Assembly (NCBI GenBank): GCA_037389465.1
Contig: JAZARR010000074.1
Location: 3,472,001-3,536,000 of the forward strand
Source: Baylisascaris procyonis
Taxonomy: Eukaryota > Nematoda > Chromadorea > Rhabditida > Ascarididae
DNA: 64,000 nucleotides
Reading direction: 5' to 3'
In this document: piece by piece, positions 23,196 through 36,200 of the stretch
Position numbering within the stretch: position 1 is the first letter of the stretch
Layout: every line of letters begins with the position of its first letter
Notes under the pieces: generated by a model
The model's input: the letters and a program-made list of their open reading frames with translations, nothing else
Databases searched by the model: none
What the model was told of the DNA's origin: nothing
Program-made: the position numbers and the translations under genes

Positions 23196-26162
23196 ATCTC
23201 TAATTCTCAGAAAACTTTGTAGGCATTTATTCAGAGTTGCAGAAAATTTGCATACATTTTGCAATCACTGGAATTTTCGTTTTAGAGTGGTCGAGTAAAG
23301 AAAACGAAACCGATGAATGAGATTATGAATGCATTATTGCCCATATTTTATTATTCATTTGCACTTCATAAAACTATTTGACACGGTGAATGAAATTGCT
23401 GAGTGAGCATATTGGGCCAACATCTCTAGGCTTTTTTGGATAATATTAAGGCAGTTGCAATGCTTCCCATACTTTCAAATTCATCCGAGAACGTAGGATG
23501 CCACTACATAAAGTGAAATATGGCATTATTTTTAGAGTTGAATTGTTCCTCATATCCTTCACATTATGAAGAGAACTGTCCAATCTAGCGAAACGTCAAA
23601 AATATAAATTAAAGAGATTTCATAAGTTTGGTCATTACTTTTGTCGAGCTTCATAGGATTGCCGTATCTCCTTTCCACTTCCTCAGTATTTCCCTTTTGT
23701 TGATGAGGGGATAAAAAATGGAAAAGTCATACATATTTGTGTTAGAATCAATGCTCAAGAATATTTTAGTCACATATGTTTGCATCATACAGAATGGGTC
23801 GAAATATGCGTTTTATGTTTTGTCGTATATTTTTCTTTCAGTGATACATTCAGAGTTGTTGATATATTCCCTTCGATGTTATGTATTCGGTAATGATTTT
23901 CTGTATTAATGTTTCCGTGATGTCCACGTTAAGGAGAGGAGCAATGAAGTCAGAATCGTTGTCACTTGGGAGATGAGCGATTGTGAAAATAGATGCTTTG
24001 GTTTTTAATGAACTTCAAATCATAAGAACTTATATCCCAAAAGCTTATCCCGTTGCTCACAGTTATTGATAAAACTTCAATTTAGTTTTAAAAAGCTCAT
24101 TTTTTTTCAATAAAGGTAAAGTTTTCTCAAAACTCTGTCTTCTACGTCATCAAGGACACTAATCTCTGTTTCTCATTTGGAAATCCCGGTTGCCTCTTGA
24201 TTGTCAGCATCCATTAATCTCATCGATTACAAACTAATAGGCCATTAGAATCGATATTCTTTTGTAGTGCTCTTCTGAAGGAAGAAATATTCTCGTCACT
24301 AAAGGATGGATATTCACATTCCTCGAAAAAGCTTCACGATTGAATGCAATTGCAATTTTGGATGTGAAAGTTTTGCGTATTTTCTCATTTTCTCAGAGCG
24401 TACTAACTCTTAAACGCTAAGTTATATATGGTTATTCACTTAAACGCTATGGTTGTTTTCTCCCCGAATCAATTAGATTTCTTCTCTTCCTCTAAACTTG
24501 CGAGGTGGTTCATAGCTGTCGGATCAAAGAGTCTATTGAAAACCGTGGCATCGTTTTGATTGCAAGCGTTTACAATCAGCATATCGATGAGTTGGATTAA
24601 TAATTGAAGTCGGACTCAAATTGAAAAAGCACGCTAAGTAGTTTTTTGAACGAGGCTTTCCTGGACGCTCTAAGTGCGGCGCCTTGTGAAAACGGACAGA
24701 AGGGGAATAAGCATGACATGCTTACTCAGGCTTTGCCTTTTACTTTCAAATTTGCATTAGAAAAATATTTTGTGGCTTCTAGCAGATATCGGAGCGATAG
24801 TTTGATCTGCTGATGATTTCTTTACCGTTTTTCATGTATGTATTTGTTGTAATCGTATAAAAATTTCCTCTGCTGGCCTTATTGCTTTCTGAAAAATCCC
24901 GTTCCTAATAAAATCTGCTGCATTTTACTCAAATCCTTTGCATTTACCCTATGAAACATTCATCGTTATTCATCGCGTCGTTGCGTTGCAATAATCTCCC
25001 TCGCCATATCCCTGTGCAAATGAATACGCGTACAATATGCAACTCGTAAAGTGTACCTTCGGTATATGCATAGCTCTCTACCGATGCTACTTTCCCATAT
25101 GCAGAATAGGCTGCACTTTCAATATGCACAATTTAGTAAATCACTTCAACGGATTTCTTCGTAATTGAATAGCAGAAGAGGAAGAGGTAGCCTGATTTTC
25201 GAGGACTAGTAGGCTTTATGAGTAGTCAACAGTGATGGTCGGAAAACGGAAAAGTCGAGTGCAGAGATCAATTATAGAACCGTTTTGTCTTGAATTGCAC
25301 CGAAATACTCAGAATTACTCTAAAATGCCATCATCCGCAGGTACTTGGGCGATTTTTTATAAGGCTTCAGAAATGAGCACTGCCTTCTGTCAAGGATAGA
25401 AGAGCATTCAATTTGCGCGAGGCTCAGATGAACATATACCCTTAAGGCCATCGCTCTCATCTCCGTAAATCATCATTTTCATTCGTCTTCTCTTGCTTAT
25501 AATGAGATCTTTGTTTGTATGCATTCAACACTTGCACTGCGCTTCTAGTAGTACTTTACAATAAATGATGAATTTCTTAAAACAACAGCTATTTCCAAAT
25601 TCGTTTGAATAATTTTGAATTCGAGCGTAGATGTTGCATGCGATAATGCATAAAGCCATTTTGCGAGTTGTAATTTGATGATGGTAATCGTTAAGGAGTG
25701 AAGCGACGAATAGAAGCTCTGGATGGCGTTACAATTTCGTAAAGCTTAGAGAAAACACCAATGAGGTATTTCGACCACTTGAATCACATCTATAGATCGC
25801 GCAAATTGAACACAAAAGAATTCCACTGCTCAAATCGTTGAACGAAATTTTATTTCAACGATAGGCTGCAAAATTTACACAGGCGTGAAAGCATTATAAG
25901 CTAGTGTACATCATTGTGGTATGATACCGATAAATAATGAACTAATGTGAGGGATCGCCCTGTAACAATAAAACATTTTGCCGCAGTTAGGACATTCTAC
26001 ATGTTAGCATCTGCTGGATTCAATGGTACATTTTGTCATTACATTCGTCAGATTTCGTTTAAATAATAGAATTTATTAATCTCATCTAAGGGATGCATTC
26101 AGTAAATCAGTGAAACCGGTTTTCCAGAAAAAATTCAATGGGAAAAAAATTATTTACCGCGT
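23196..26162. other. Intergenic DNA between RASGEF1 and the 26-kb candidate
   Basis: AT-rich. A 61-codon stop-bounded plus frame without early ATG (24631-24813, ...LNEAFLDALSAAPCENG...) and a short minus frame near 25.4 kb look coding-like but have no splice or homology support. Confidence 0.5.
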
Positions 26163-29100
26163 TTATGTGATACCCGGTTTAGCAATGACGACAATCTTGG
26201 TATCAACTTTTTCACTTATTTCGATGGTACGAGTTCTCTGTTGAGGAAGTACAACCCTCAGTGAGATTGAACTTTCATTCATAGGGATCTTATAACGAAA
26301 GGTTTTCTGGTCAGGAGGGAGGGGAGGGGGACGGGACGACAGGGGAGGGACGGAAAGAACTGACAATATAGTGGGGGATTTTCTAGTCCAATTTGCTGAA
26401 GTGCTCGTATCATCCCCAAATTTAAATATAATCTGATGAAAGGCAGATTTTATCCACTTTTGATCCGAGTGTTGATTCATGGTCTTCTTCATTTTATTTG
26501 AACCTGCTCAAATAGGCGTATCGCATTCTTTGATGCCAAATGGCGTTTGAAAATGCAATCACTGACTTAATCACCTCTTAGTCCACAACACTATTTATGT
26601 CAGTAAGTTTTAGGATTGGATTTTTCAAAAGCAATAAAGAACCAATGCTAATGATTTCAAGGAATATAAATGGATGAATTTCGGAGGTGTGTTTTACCGA
26701 CCAAATGAAAATTGAGTGATATTCATCTGAACGAAATATTTTTTGAAAAAATTAAAAAAAGATGCTGTCATCTGTTAGTGAAGAAGGATTCAATATAAAT
26801 ATTCATAAACCTTGACTGCTTCAGCGTAATCTACTTTCCCTAGCATAAAATTAGACATGGTTTTGCTTTAGGGAGTGCTCTCTGTAGAGTACTGCACAGG
26901 TTTTCTTAAGTAGAAATTGTTTTGGAAATCATCTCTGAAGGAATGCTGTCGAGATCACGTGAAAGAGGAAGTGAAATTTGGACGGATTTATATCAGCACT
27001 TTGGCATCAGCCAAAATTCTTCGTGCTCCTGTCTGGATTTGTACTGTAACAAAAGTCTGTTCGTGAACATATCTATCTCTTTTATTCAACGCCTGGACCA
27101 CTTCTTAGTAATGCCGAAGCACTTCAAGACGTACGCATGCTCACGAATTAACCTCGAAAACCTTGCCATTCGCACGAAATTGTGCCGAAAGCGCGCACCT
27201 CCCCGAAATATAGTGGGGACGAGGATAGACAGGAAGCAAAAAGCTATCAGCTGTGCTCATAGCATCGCATTACAAGAAAACCAGAGAAACCAGAGCGGTT
27301 CGCCGAAATCCGCCGAATCTCGCCCAATTTCCAGGCGGTACCACACGGCGATGACAACAATGCTTATGTGTAGAAATGATGCTGTGATTTAAAGATTTGT
27401 TGCTTACATTGCTGTAATAGGTTTATCAGCAAATTTACCAGTAATTACCCTCGCTGATCACATGGAATTGGCTAATCGAAATTTGAAAAAAGACGTAGGC
27501 AATCCTGCCCACATATATATGTTGATCACGCTGCTAGATCTCCGTCTCTTACCTTTGTATCATTAGTATATGTTGCGCTTATAGCTAGCAGTCGTGTAAC
27601 ACTGTTGCACTTTGCAATACATGAAATGTATGTGATTCAAGGATTAACTAGAGCGTCAGTTAAAACGTTTCTAAGAAGAATCCGATGCAAATGAGCGAAT
27701 AAAAATCTACTTAATCGGAATTTGTTATGAACTCTCGTGGAAGCATCTCTCATTGCCTTTCTTTCCAATGGACACGCCCATAGCTATCACTTGCAATTTC
27801 AACGATTTCATGCTTTTTAATTGCTTGTCAGCCGGTGTTACTATTCTTTAAGTTTGCTGCCAACTTGAAGAGTGGATGTACATGCGTTGCTTATTCAATG
27901 TGCTCAGTAATTTCCAAAGGGATTAAATTATTCTGATGAACATTAAATATTGTCTTTCGTGCCTTATCTATTTATGAAAGATGAAGGCGAAAAAATGTTC
28001 GAAATTGAGTTTAACATAAGCAAAATAAATCGTACTATAGAATAATATAATTTTCCAAAAATTGTTAGAAATGAAGTTAAACCATCGTTACACAATCATC
28101 AATTAATGCGAACCAATGGTTTATTTATGAATGACGCGAATTGTTTTAGCTTTTTGTAATATTCATTTTTATTTCATTGGTCGGTTTTTATTGTCTCCTC
28201 ATAACGAAAATACGCACTCGACTTTGTTTCCACTTATCTGTTTCTGTTGTCGATTGCATTTGTTTCACTGTTATTTGAGCAGTGAATATGATTTTGACCT
28301 CTGCTAGTAACACCGTAAACAACGGTCGATGATTTTTGAGAAGCGCTATTTTGCCTCTTCTTTCGCCGCTATGCACTGTTCAGCTAGCTAGATGCTTATC
28401 CATTATGCTCTTTACTTAACTTTAATTAAGGCAAGTAGGCTTATGATAAAGAATTTCATTGTGCTAATATTGCAGAACATCGATGTTCACTTTTTCAGCC
28501 ATAAAAATTCACTAATGGATTACGTTATATGGGATTATATATTCTAAACGCTGCATATTCTTCAATGTGGGTAAAGAACGACTTTACACTTATGCAGTGT
28601 TTTGTGTCCTTTACGTCAATAAAGTTCAATGAAATAAACCAATCAATTCGTTATTCACTATTGGCACTTATTTGTTAAGGTTCTTGAGAGAGCTTTTTTA
28701 CGCATGATCAAATAAACAGAGGAATACACACGTGCCTGGTTTGATGTGGTGATAGCGAGTAAGGATATGGACGTTAAAAGGGGTTCATAAGATGAGAGTG
28801 GCTTGCTTTTCTCATCATCGCATCGCCACTTATTAATAAACGAAGAGATAGCTCACCCCGTAGGCTTGATGTCCAGTGCGAAATGAGAGTTTCAACCAAA
28901 CCAGCTCACTCAGTTCATTGCACATTTCTTTGATAAATATTCGGATAACACACACACATTCATTTGCATTCCTTCTAAAAATCTGCTTAAAGGCGCTCGA
29001 AAAGGACATCTTACGCTTAGCGATATTATTGGTTCCTGGTTCGGCATTACATGTAGACTTTTGCGTTGAACGTTGACAAGAAAGGGAGTCGGCGGGCGCA

Positions 29101-29876
29101 GCTGCAGGAGGATCGCAGAGAGGAGCTATTTTAGCGAGAAAGAGAGATGGATTTGAGCAGTCGGAAAGAAAAGTACCCTTCCTACTCCATAAGAAAGGTG
29201 AAAGGAGGTAGAATTTCTGTCAGCTGTAATTTACGTTTCACCCTAAACAAAGGAAGCATTTTCGGATTAAACAAAGAAAGCATCCGAACGGTTGATACTT
29301 GGTAAAGCATAAGGATTATTGATATTTGGTAAGTGTTTATAAAAGGTGGGATTAATTTTTTTTTGCCATTTTTATTTGAATGCAGGTTTTTGATAGAATA
29401 TCTCATTTCAATGGGACAACGTTTAGTTTTACTGGAAAATGTAATAAAAATTCATCGAAATTTATTATCCCAGAATGATTTCGTCCCTCATAGATGATTG
29501 CTTTCTTAACGGCAATACTCATCTCTTGGTGAGGTGCGGTTTGCATAGATCTTTATGAAAGTATAAGTTTGCAGTAGGTCAAGAGAAGAGTGGTCGTAGA
29601 ATCTTGCGCGAACATCGCTTCTTTATGCAATGATGCCATCGGCATATGGTACAAGACACAAGCAAATTATGTCTAGCATGTAATTCTAAAGGTGCTGTGT
29701 TGCCTATAATGAAATGTGGCTATAAATGAAAGCTATATATTCACTACAAATGTTACTGCAATATAGCTGTCATGTACATAGAGGCTGTCATCTGCAGCCG
29801 ACCGCGAAGTCCCTATTGACTCAAGCAGTCGTTGTAAGAAAAGCACAGATGCTAGAAGCAGGAAATGCTCTAGCAT
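26163..29876 (-). CDS. Candidate three-exon gene for a small secreted-type protein (109 aa)
   Basis: Ab initio model, minus strand: 29778-29876, 29015-29101, 26163-26306, all phase 0. Exon 1 starts ATG and encodes MLEHFLLLASVLFLQRLLES, a plausible signal peptide (donor gtacat). Exon 2 follows a pyrimidine-rich acceptor (gatcctcctgcag), encodes LRPPTPFLVNVQRKS onward, and has donor gtaaga. Exon 3 follows an unusually long pyrimidine tract (26310-26362) ending gaccag. It encodes SISLRVVLPQQRTRTIEIS and stops at TAA 26163-26165, with one NES sequon. AATAAA (minus strand, 26072-26077) lies about 90 nt past the stop. Exon GC is 41-50%, above background. No family recognised; it could still be a chance chain. 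Confidence 0.28.
26922..27392 (+). other. 156-codon open frame in a locally GC-rich segment, function unknown
   Basis: The 3' half (27130-27360) rises to about 48% GC and encodes a basic Ser/Arg/Pro-rich sequence (RKRAPPRNIVGTRIDRKQK onward). Other frames are also open over part of it. No known motif, start context or splice support was seen. Listed only because frame length and composition stand out. Confidence 0.12.
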
Positions 29877-31555
29877 AGTCCCAGCGGTCCAGCAGGTCTT
29901 TAATCTTCCGCTTTTTTGCTTTAAAAGATCACCTATTTGTTATAGGGCTCTTCCAAATCATTTCGTTGACGTTCAATTTGTAAAAAAAACGATAGCGCTT
30001 TCGCCCAATATCGCTTTCTCATCTCTTTCGCCACGTATGTAATGACAGTTGTTTATGCTGATGGAGCTTGGGATAACTGCCGCTCCACAACAATTGACAG
30101 ACGTCAACGAGCATTCAGATGTTTCTGGCATAGGACATTTTCGTGACAGCCGTTTATTGTGAAATTTGGGCTTACTCCAAGTAGATGAGTATAGCGGAAC
30201 TGGAAGCGTTCTTTGTGAAAAAAGACCGAATAGGAATTTCTTAATGCTAGTGTATGCTTGCAACAATGGTATATATTCTATCTTTATTAGTTTGATCTCC
30301 ATCATTTGCAAGAAATTTTACTTCTGTTGCTGTGTGCCGTTGAAAACGTGACTCGGCATAAGCTGCCCTGTGCGAGGGTCGATTTAGGAGACACAACATT
30401 GCCGAAATATCGATATATCTCAAGGTCAAGAATAATCGGCTCATCGACTTCTAACGTTCTTATTTTAGAATAAATTGCTGACCAATTTTCATGCAATAAT
30501 TTTGTATCTCCATTATTTCTTAAAAGTGCAAATGTAGTTGCAGTATAAAGCTTTTTTCATATCATTCTGTGAACATTTCACTAAAACTCCTCTTTTTCTT
30601 ATTCAAATATCGAATTGCAACGATTTAGTAATTTCGAATAGATGCTTAATCATATTCTCGTTAAATTTCAATAATCGTTCATAATCGTCGCATTGATTGT
30701 CATCAATTCTCTTATTGCGTTAATGAAACATCAATGACTAGCGGCTACACTTCAACTATCCTCTTCTCACTCATCACATTCAATTCACATTGCATCATTC
30801 AGCAAGCATTTAAATGATTGCAGTGGATGAGTTCGAAAACATCGTCTCTAACGGATGCATGACGTATGCACGAATTTATGAGTGACTCCGCTCGCTTTGT
30901 GAAAATTTTTTCACTGTTATTGTCGTTAGGGATATTGCGATTAGCGATCTGACAGTAATACTCTAATCAACAAAACGCATGAAAGCTTCCGCTTATTGAG
31001 AAATATTTTCATAGAGTTTCCTCTGAAATATTTCGGTGAGCTTCTTGCTCTAAAAAGGTCGCCCCGCTCTGCCCTCATGTGAGTTCATTTTTTCTTCGTT
31101 TTTCTTTTTATGCCCGAGAATTTCGATACGCCCACCTTATTAACTTCTCGTCCTCACACCAGTAATAATTTAAGAACGCCAAAAACTGTTTCTAATCTCA
31201 GTATAGCTTTCGACATAAAAAAGCCATATTCAATTCCGCATCTGAAATTATCAGATTTTCGTTTGTGGTAGAAATTGCTTTTCAAAAAACTGGGGGAGGG
31301 GGATTATTACTCAACATCATAAAACGATCTTATTCTATGAAGCGGAACATCGAAGAGTGGACATGACCTGCGCTAAAAAATGACTTTTGTAACAAGGTCG
31401 GGATTGTTGTGCCAATGTCGAAAAGGTTTATAGACACTTAGTGGGTAACTATAGGAGTTTTGCACGTCTTGGAAGAGATCTGTGGCACTCTATTGGCGAT
31501 CTAATTGAAAAAATCTTTTATTGTAGAACTGCACTGGTGTAGATTGCAATTGAAG
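29877..31555. other. Intergenic DNA with overlapping minus-strand open frames
   Basis: Between 29973 and 30496 three minus-strand frames of 64-112 codons overlap each other, with possible splice sites (gtaaaa donor near 30302, cttccag acceptor near 30207). The frames conflict, so no model is offered. Confidence 0.45.
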
Positions 31556-33201
31556 ATGAATAAAATTCTGCGCTTTCTTTTGTTATTCTTAGCCAGTTAT
31601 AAAATTTTTCGCTTCGGTAAATGGGAGTTTAAAAAAAAAATTTCAACCAAGTCGTTTCACTTGTTTGCCGTTCTGTTCAGCATCGCATAAGATGGAAAAT
31701 TTCAACGCTTCTGTGGTTTTCAAAGTCCACTATGTTCAAGATTTCTGCACCTTAAACATTTATTGTCGCCCTGCATTCCCGAAAATTGGTGAAAAGAATC
31801 TTGGTGGGAATTTTTTATTTGTGCGCCTAGGGAAAGCCTTTGCTTAGAGAATGCATTATGGAAGCCCATGTTCATATGTAGATATGGATGCGTCTGTCCA
31901 TCTGCGTTGCATTTTCAATCTAGGAACCACTGATGCTGCAGTTATGAGACTTCGTGCAAATACTGTGTACCACGGAGTGTCACCGTCTATAGAGAGTTTC
32001 CGCTTTAGCTATTAATTTCGAGAGTTTTTATAAGTGTTGAAGTAAGTCAGAAAGTTTGCATGCAAACTGCAACTGACGGAATACATTTTTTTAACGGCGG
32101 TTTCACACAGAAATGAAATTTTTAAAGAATATTTTCAGTAGTTGATTGGAGAAGCAGCATAAAATTAAAGGCAAAGTTGTCGTTAACTCTTCGGATGGGC
32201 TTCTCCACTTGTTGTGATATCTCTTCCGGTAAGGATAGATGATTAGCATATTCTGGATGAACTCATTGCGGTGTAACATGTTCGCTTCGCAACGCATTCA
32301 AAAAGTTCAGTGATGCGTGTAGGAAGAAAATGTCTGCTCAGCCTAGGTAAAGCCGAATTTTAGCACCTTGAAGGTGTCAATGCACCACTGAGCAAGTTAC
32401 ACGCAGCGAACCGGCTCTCTGCTTTAACAATAAATATTTAAATTCATATTTTGCATTAGCAAAAAGAATGGTTTAAATGAATAGCTAGGACATCCCTGAG
32501 TCTTAATGTCCATGTGTAGATTGCCAGATGGCTTTCTTTCTGGGACCAGGAAAAGCAAAGTTTACATCACAATAAACGTTTTACATCAAATTTCGCTGCT
32601 ATCATCTTCTTCGTAATTGATTAGCACAAGAAAACCAAGGAATTTACAAGAAGAAATTTCTGATGAATTTGTTCTGCCGATCAAATGAGTAACAGAATTG
32701 GTGTGCCATAATCGAGCGTAGGTATTTTAGTAATTTTTAGTAATTCCTGTATTACCGGTCATCTATTGGCCTGAAAAAGAAAGAATGCGCGCGCAGAGGC
32801 AATCTTCTTTGCGGAAACCACAGTCTATAATGTGCACTTCTGTGAACCTTCAACCTAACATTAAGGTCATGCTCGATAAAGCAACGGCGAGCATTCATTA
32901 AGAATTGTATGGAATAGGAATATCACTGACAGTGGTATGAAATTGGAATTATTGGTTTCAATGTGGAGATCCTGAGAGAATCCTGCCGATACATTCCCCA
33001 ATGTGGAAGTGAGTGCTTGAGGCGGAGAGCTGAGGCGTTGAATGATGGCAGATTGTCTGCTCCCATATCCTTATGTATATGAAACACCAGCTACTAGCCT
33101 CCAATGATTTATTTTATTATTTAGAGGCTTTGGCTTGTCAGCCAGTGGCAGCTGTCTTATTAACTGTATTAAAGATACGAATTCCCGAGGGCATTCGATA
33201 G
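31556..33201 (+). CDS. Candidate five-exon gene for a small secreted-type protein (148 aa)
   Basis: Ab initio model, plus strand: 31556-31616, 31681-31788, 32741-32865, 32933-33008, 33125-33201 (TAG). Phases agree throughout, with short introns of 64, 952, 67 and 116 nt. Exon 1 is a signal-peptide-like MNKILRFLLLFLASYK. Exon 2 follows a strong acceptor (gccgttctgttcag). Exon 4 is open in one frame only and reads WYEIGIIGFNVEILRESC. The C-terminus has Cys at YIPQCGKALACQP. AATAAA at 33412-33417 lies about 210 nt past the stop. Exon GC is 41-47% against about 36% background. FKVHYV...KIVIPV...KWYEIGIIGFNVEI...C loosely recalls the end of nematode transthyretin-like proteins (fdiGtlnLe...C). That is a weak resemblance, not an assignment. 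Confidence 0.28.
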
Positions 33202-36200
33202 ATGCTTCTGCACGATGCATTATTGCTATGTTCGATGAAGGAACATGTGAAAGGTTTGAACGGACATGCGAGACGAAATAGATGTTCGGGATTTATTGCT
33301 GCATTACTATTGTCATCTATCTATTCTTCTTGCCTTCATCTAGGCATCAACGCAAAGCAAAGACGAATTTATAATTCGTTGCTCAGCTCTATATATTTAG
33401 TGCAACTAAGGAATAAAATATATGCACGTACGCCAGTACTAATACAATGCGCATAAATGAATAATGCTCGTATATATTATATCCACGTATGAGTCTGAGA
33501 CCTTCTTCCATGATCTAGGATAATATATATGCAAAAGTCATTTAATCGGAGCAGCGAGGCGATTAACTCCATGAGGTCAATAGTTTCATCATTCACAGAT
33601 GCTGTCCCTGCTTGCAGTGTCATATTTCTATGCTGCATGCTGGTGTGCGTAGAAAGGCCTGCAGAAATGTGGCTTTTCAGCGAAAGAAACATTTCACTTT
33701 CAACAGTAACAGTTTGTCTTTGTTGATTTCCTGCTCTCATTTAACGTCTATTTGGTGCGCTAACTCTTTATGCTTAATTTCATTGGAATACTCACATAAA
33801 CATAACAAAAATAATTTACACAATTGGTGCAAAATTGTTCACAGCTCGTTAAGCTTCATTGTCGTTTCCGTAGGGAAGGAATAGTTTGAATAACTCGATT
33901 CACCTATCGGATAAAATGAAGGAGAAATCTTCATATTTCCTGGTGAATTCAGTGATCTCAAATGCCTTTGAATGAATTGAAGCGACATTATTGATCAAAA
34001 AAAAATTCCCCAATTGGGGAATAATGCGTTGCGCTTCAGTGTATAAAATCCATGTCGATGGCGTGTTTATAAAAGAAACGCTTGTGAATGCTATCGTTCG
34101 ATTAATGAAAGTGGTTAATGAAGCTAAAAGGAGGAATAAAATTATGAAGTGAACAAAATAAGAAAAATCCTAGCCCATATGACATCAAATAAAAATTGTG
34201 CGCAAAATGGAGCACAGGATATGATTCAACTGCGACTTGTGGTTAGTAGCACTATCTCATTCGTATTTCTTGAATTTATTTCCTTTGCTTACCACATTAG
34301 CAACCTATTGAAATGATACCGGAGCAGAATTTTTAGTGGTTGCCATCTATTCGCCTCTTATAAAACACATTCCAAATCGTTCTTCAAGTTTCCGGTGTAA
34401 ATAATTCGCTACATCATATACAACATACATTACTGCCCAATTCAACTTTTCCATCTTTTTTGTCATTAATTTAAAACTCTTTCATATAATTGTTTGCTTA
34501 GTCATTTCACCTTCTTTTTTTTTTCAAGTGGACGCTTGCAATGTAAATGAATTTGGAGTACTACATAGTGCGCTTTGGTACACCTCGCTTATCTTGCATA
34601 ATAAAGAAATTCCATTAGGCTGAATTTATGCGAAAAAATATTTAATAAAGCAACCATCAGTCGCATCTACAAATGTCAGATTTCCAATTCTCCATATAAT
34701 AGATTTGTTGTCGTTACGCAGTTGTTATCGATGAAAATGTTCGAAATTTCAATCATTATTCACATTCGAAGAATATGATACGAATGCGGAAATTACCACA
34801 TCCTTCATAAAGCCATAACTTCGCAAACAAGTGGTGGGCAGCCTGAATTGGAGGTTGTTTAATATCAATGAGACTGATCTACATTTAGCTACTTTCAAAG
34901 ACTCGTTGTAAAAATTTTGCAAATTAAAGAATTTCCATCAATCTGGGATATGAGTATATTTCCGTACTTTAAATGACTGAGGATAGTGATCTTCCTAATG
35001 ATCATACAGCATTGCGTTTCATTTTCGAATGTAGCTTTTAATATCGCTGTGGCACTACAATCGTTTTCGGATACTTCAGTTGCCTCTCTTTTCGATAATC
35101 AGCAGGGAGCAATGAAAACAACTTTAGAGGAGCAGAAATAAATCATTTACGTGAGTGTTTGCTAATTTCACTTCAAGAGAGGGCGAGAAAGAGTATTCCA
35201 AGTTGATGCACTACGTGAATATTTCCAGCTCTTATTGCTGGCCTAATGTTGTGCCACGATTGGCAGAAAGGATGTTGCTTAGACATTTCTTTTAGATGGT
35301 ATTGTTGTCACTAAAATATGCCACTTATGGGTTGGGCTCAAGCGCGACCGAGAAATGAATTCTTTTTCAATCCTAAATCCTTACAGCTGAACGTTCTTAT
35401 GGAGGGAGGAGGAAGAGTACATATTATCAGACTTTTATCATGGCTATTCGGCAGATAGCCTAACCGTAATACTAGTAGAAGTCATTCCATTCTACTTTCC
35501 CAACGATGAAACAGTGAAGAGCAGAAAAGGTGATGTAATTGCGACCATTATAAAAGTTCATGAAAAAATTTTACTTTCGGTATACACAAAAAAAGTTATT
35601 GAAATAGTGGATTTTTTAAAATAAAGATCATCACTCGACCATCGCACGCAATGCTTATGCACAAAGTCCACGATCTTAATTTCAGATGCAACATGAAGGC
35701 TTTAAGCATATGCATACACAATGACTATATACTTTTTGAAATCAAACGAAGATCCACGTGGCTAAATTTCACTTAAATCTGTAGAGATAGCCACATAATT
35801 TCTCATAAACTGAGCCCATTTGCGCATCCAATAGATTCCCTTAATAAAATATTTATCACGATTGCAGATGTGAAAACAACCACTATTTGTGAGCTTCAAA
35901 TATGCATAGCAGTCGTTAGCACCATGGAAAATTGAAGAATTTAACAGAATACATGGAATGAAACATTTCAGTGAGTTTAAGAATAAACTATATCTGCTCT
36001 ATGCAAGAAGCTATGAGCCTTACTACCAGATTTCAGGCAAAAGGTAAATAGCACGCTAACGGCCGTCTATAAATTCAAGTGCAAATTCCGCTGCCAACCA
36101 GATGTTTTCCGCAGCGTATGCACATTTCCACTAAATCGTCTTCCTCTGACGGGATTATTCTTGACGGATGAGCGGCTTTGGCATCCATTTCACAAGAAAT

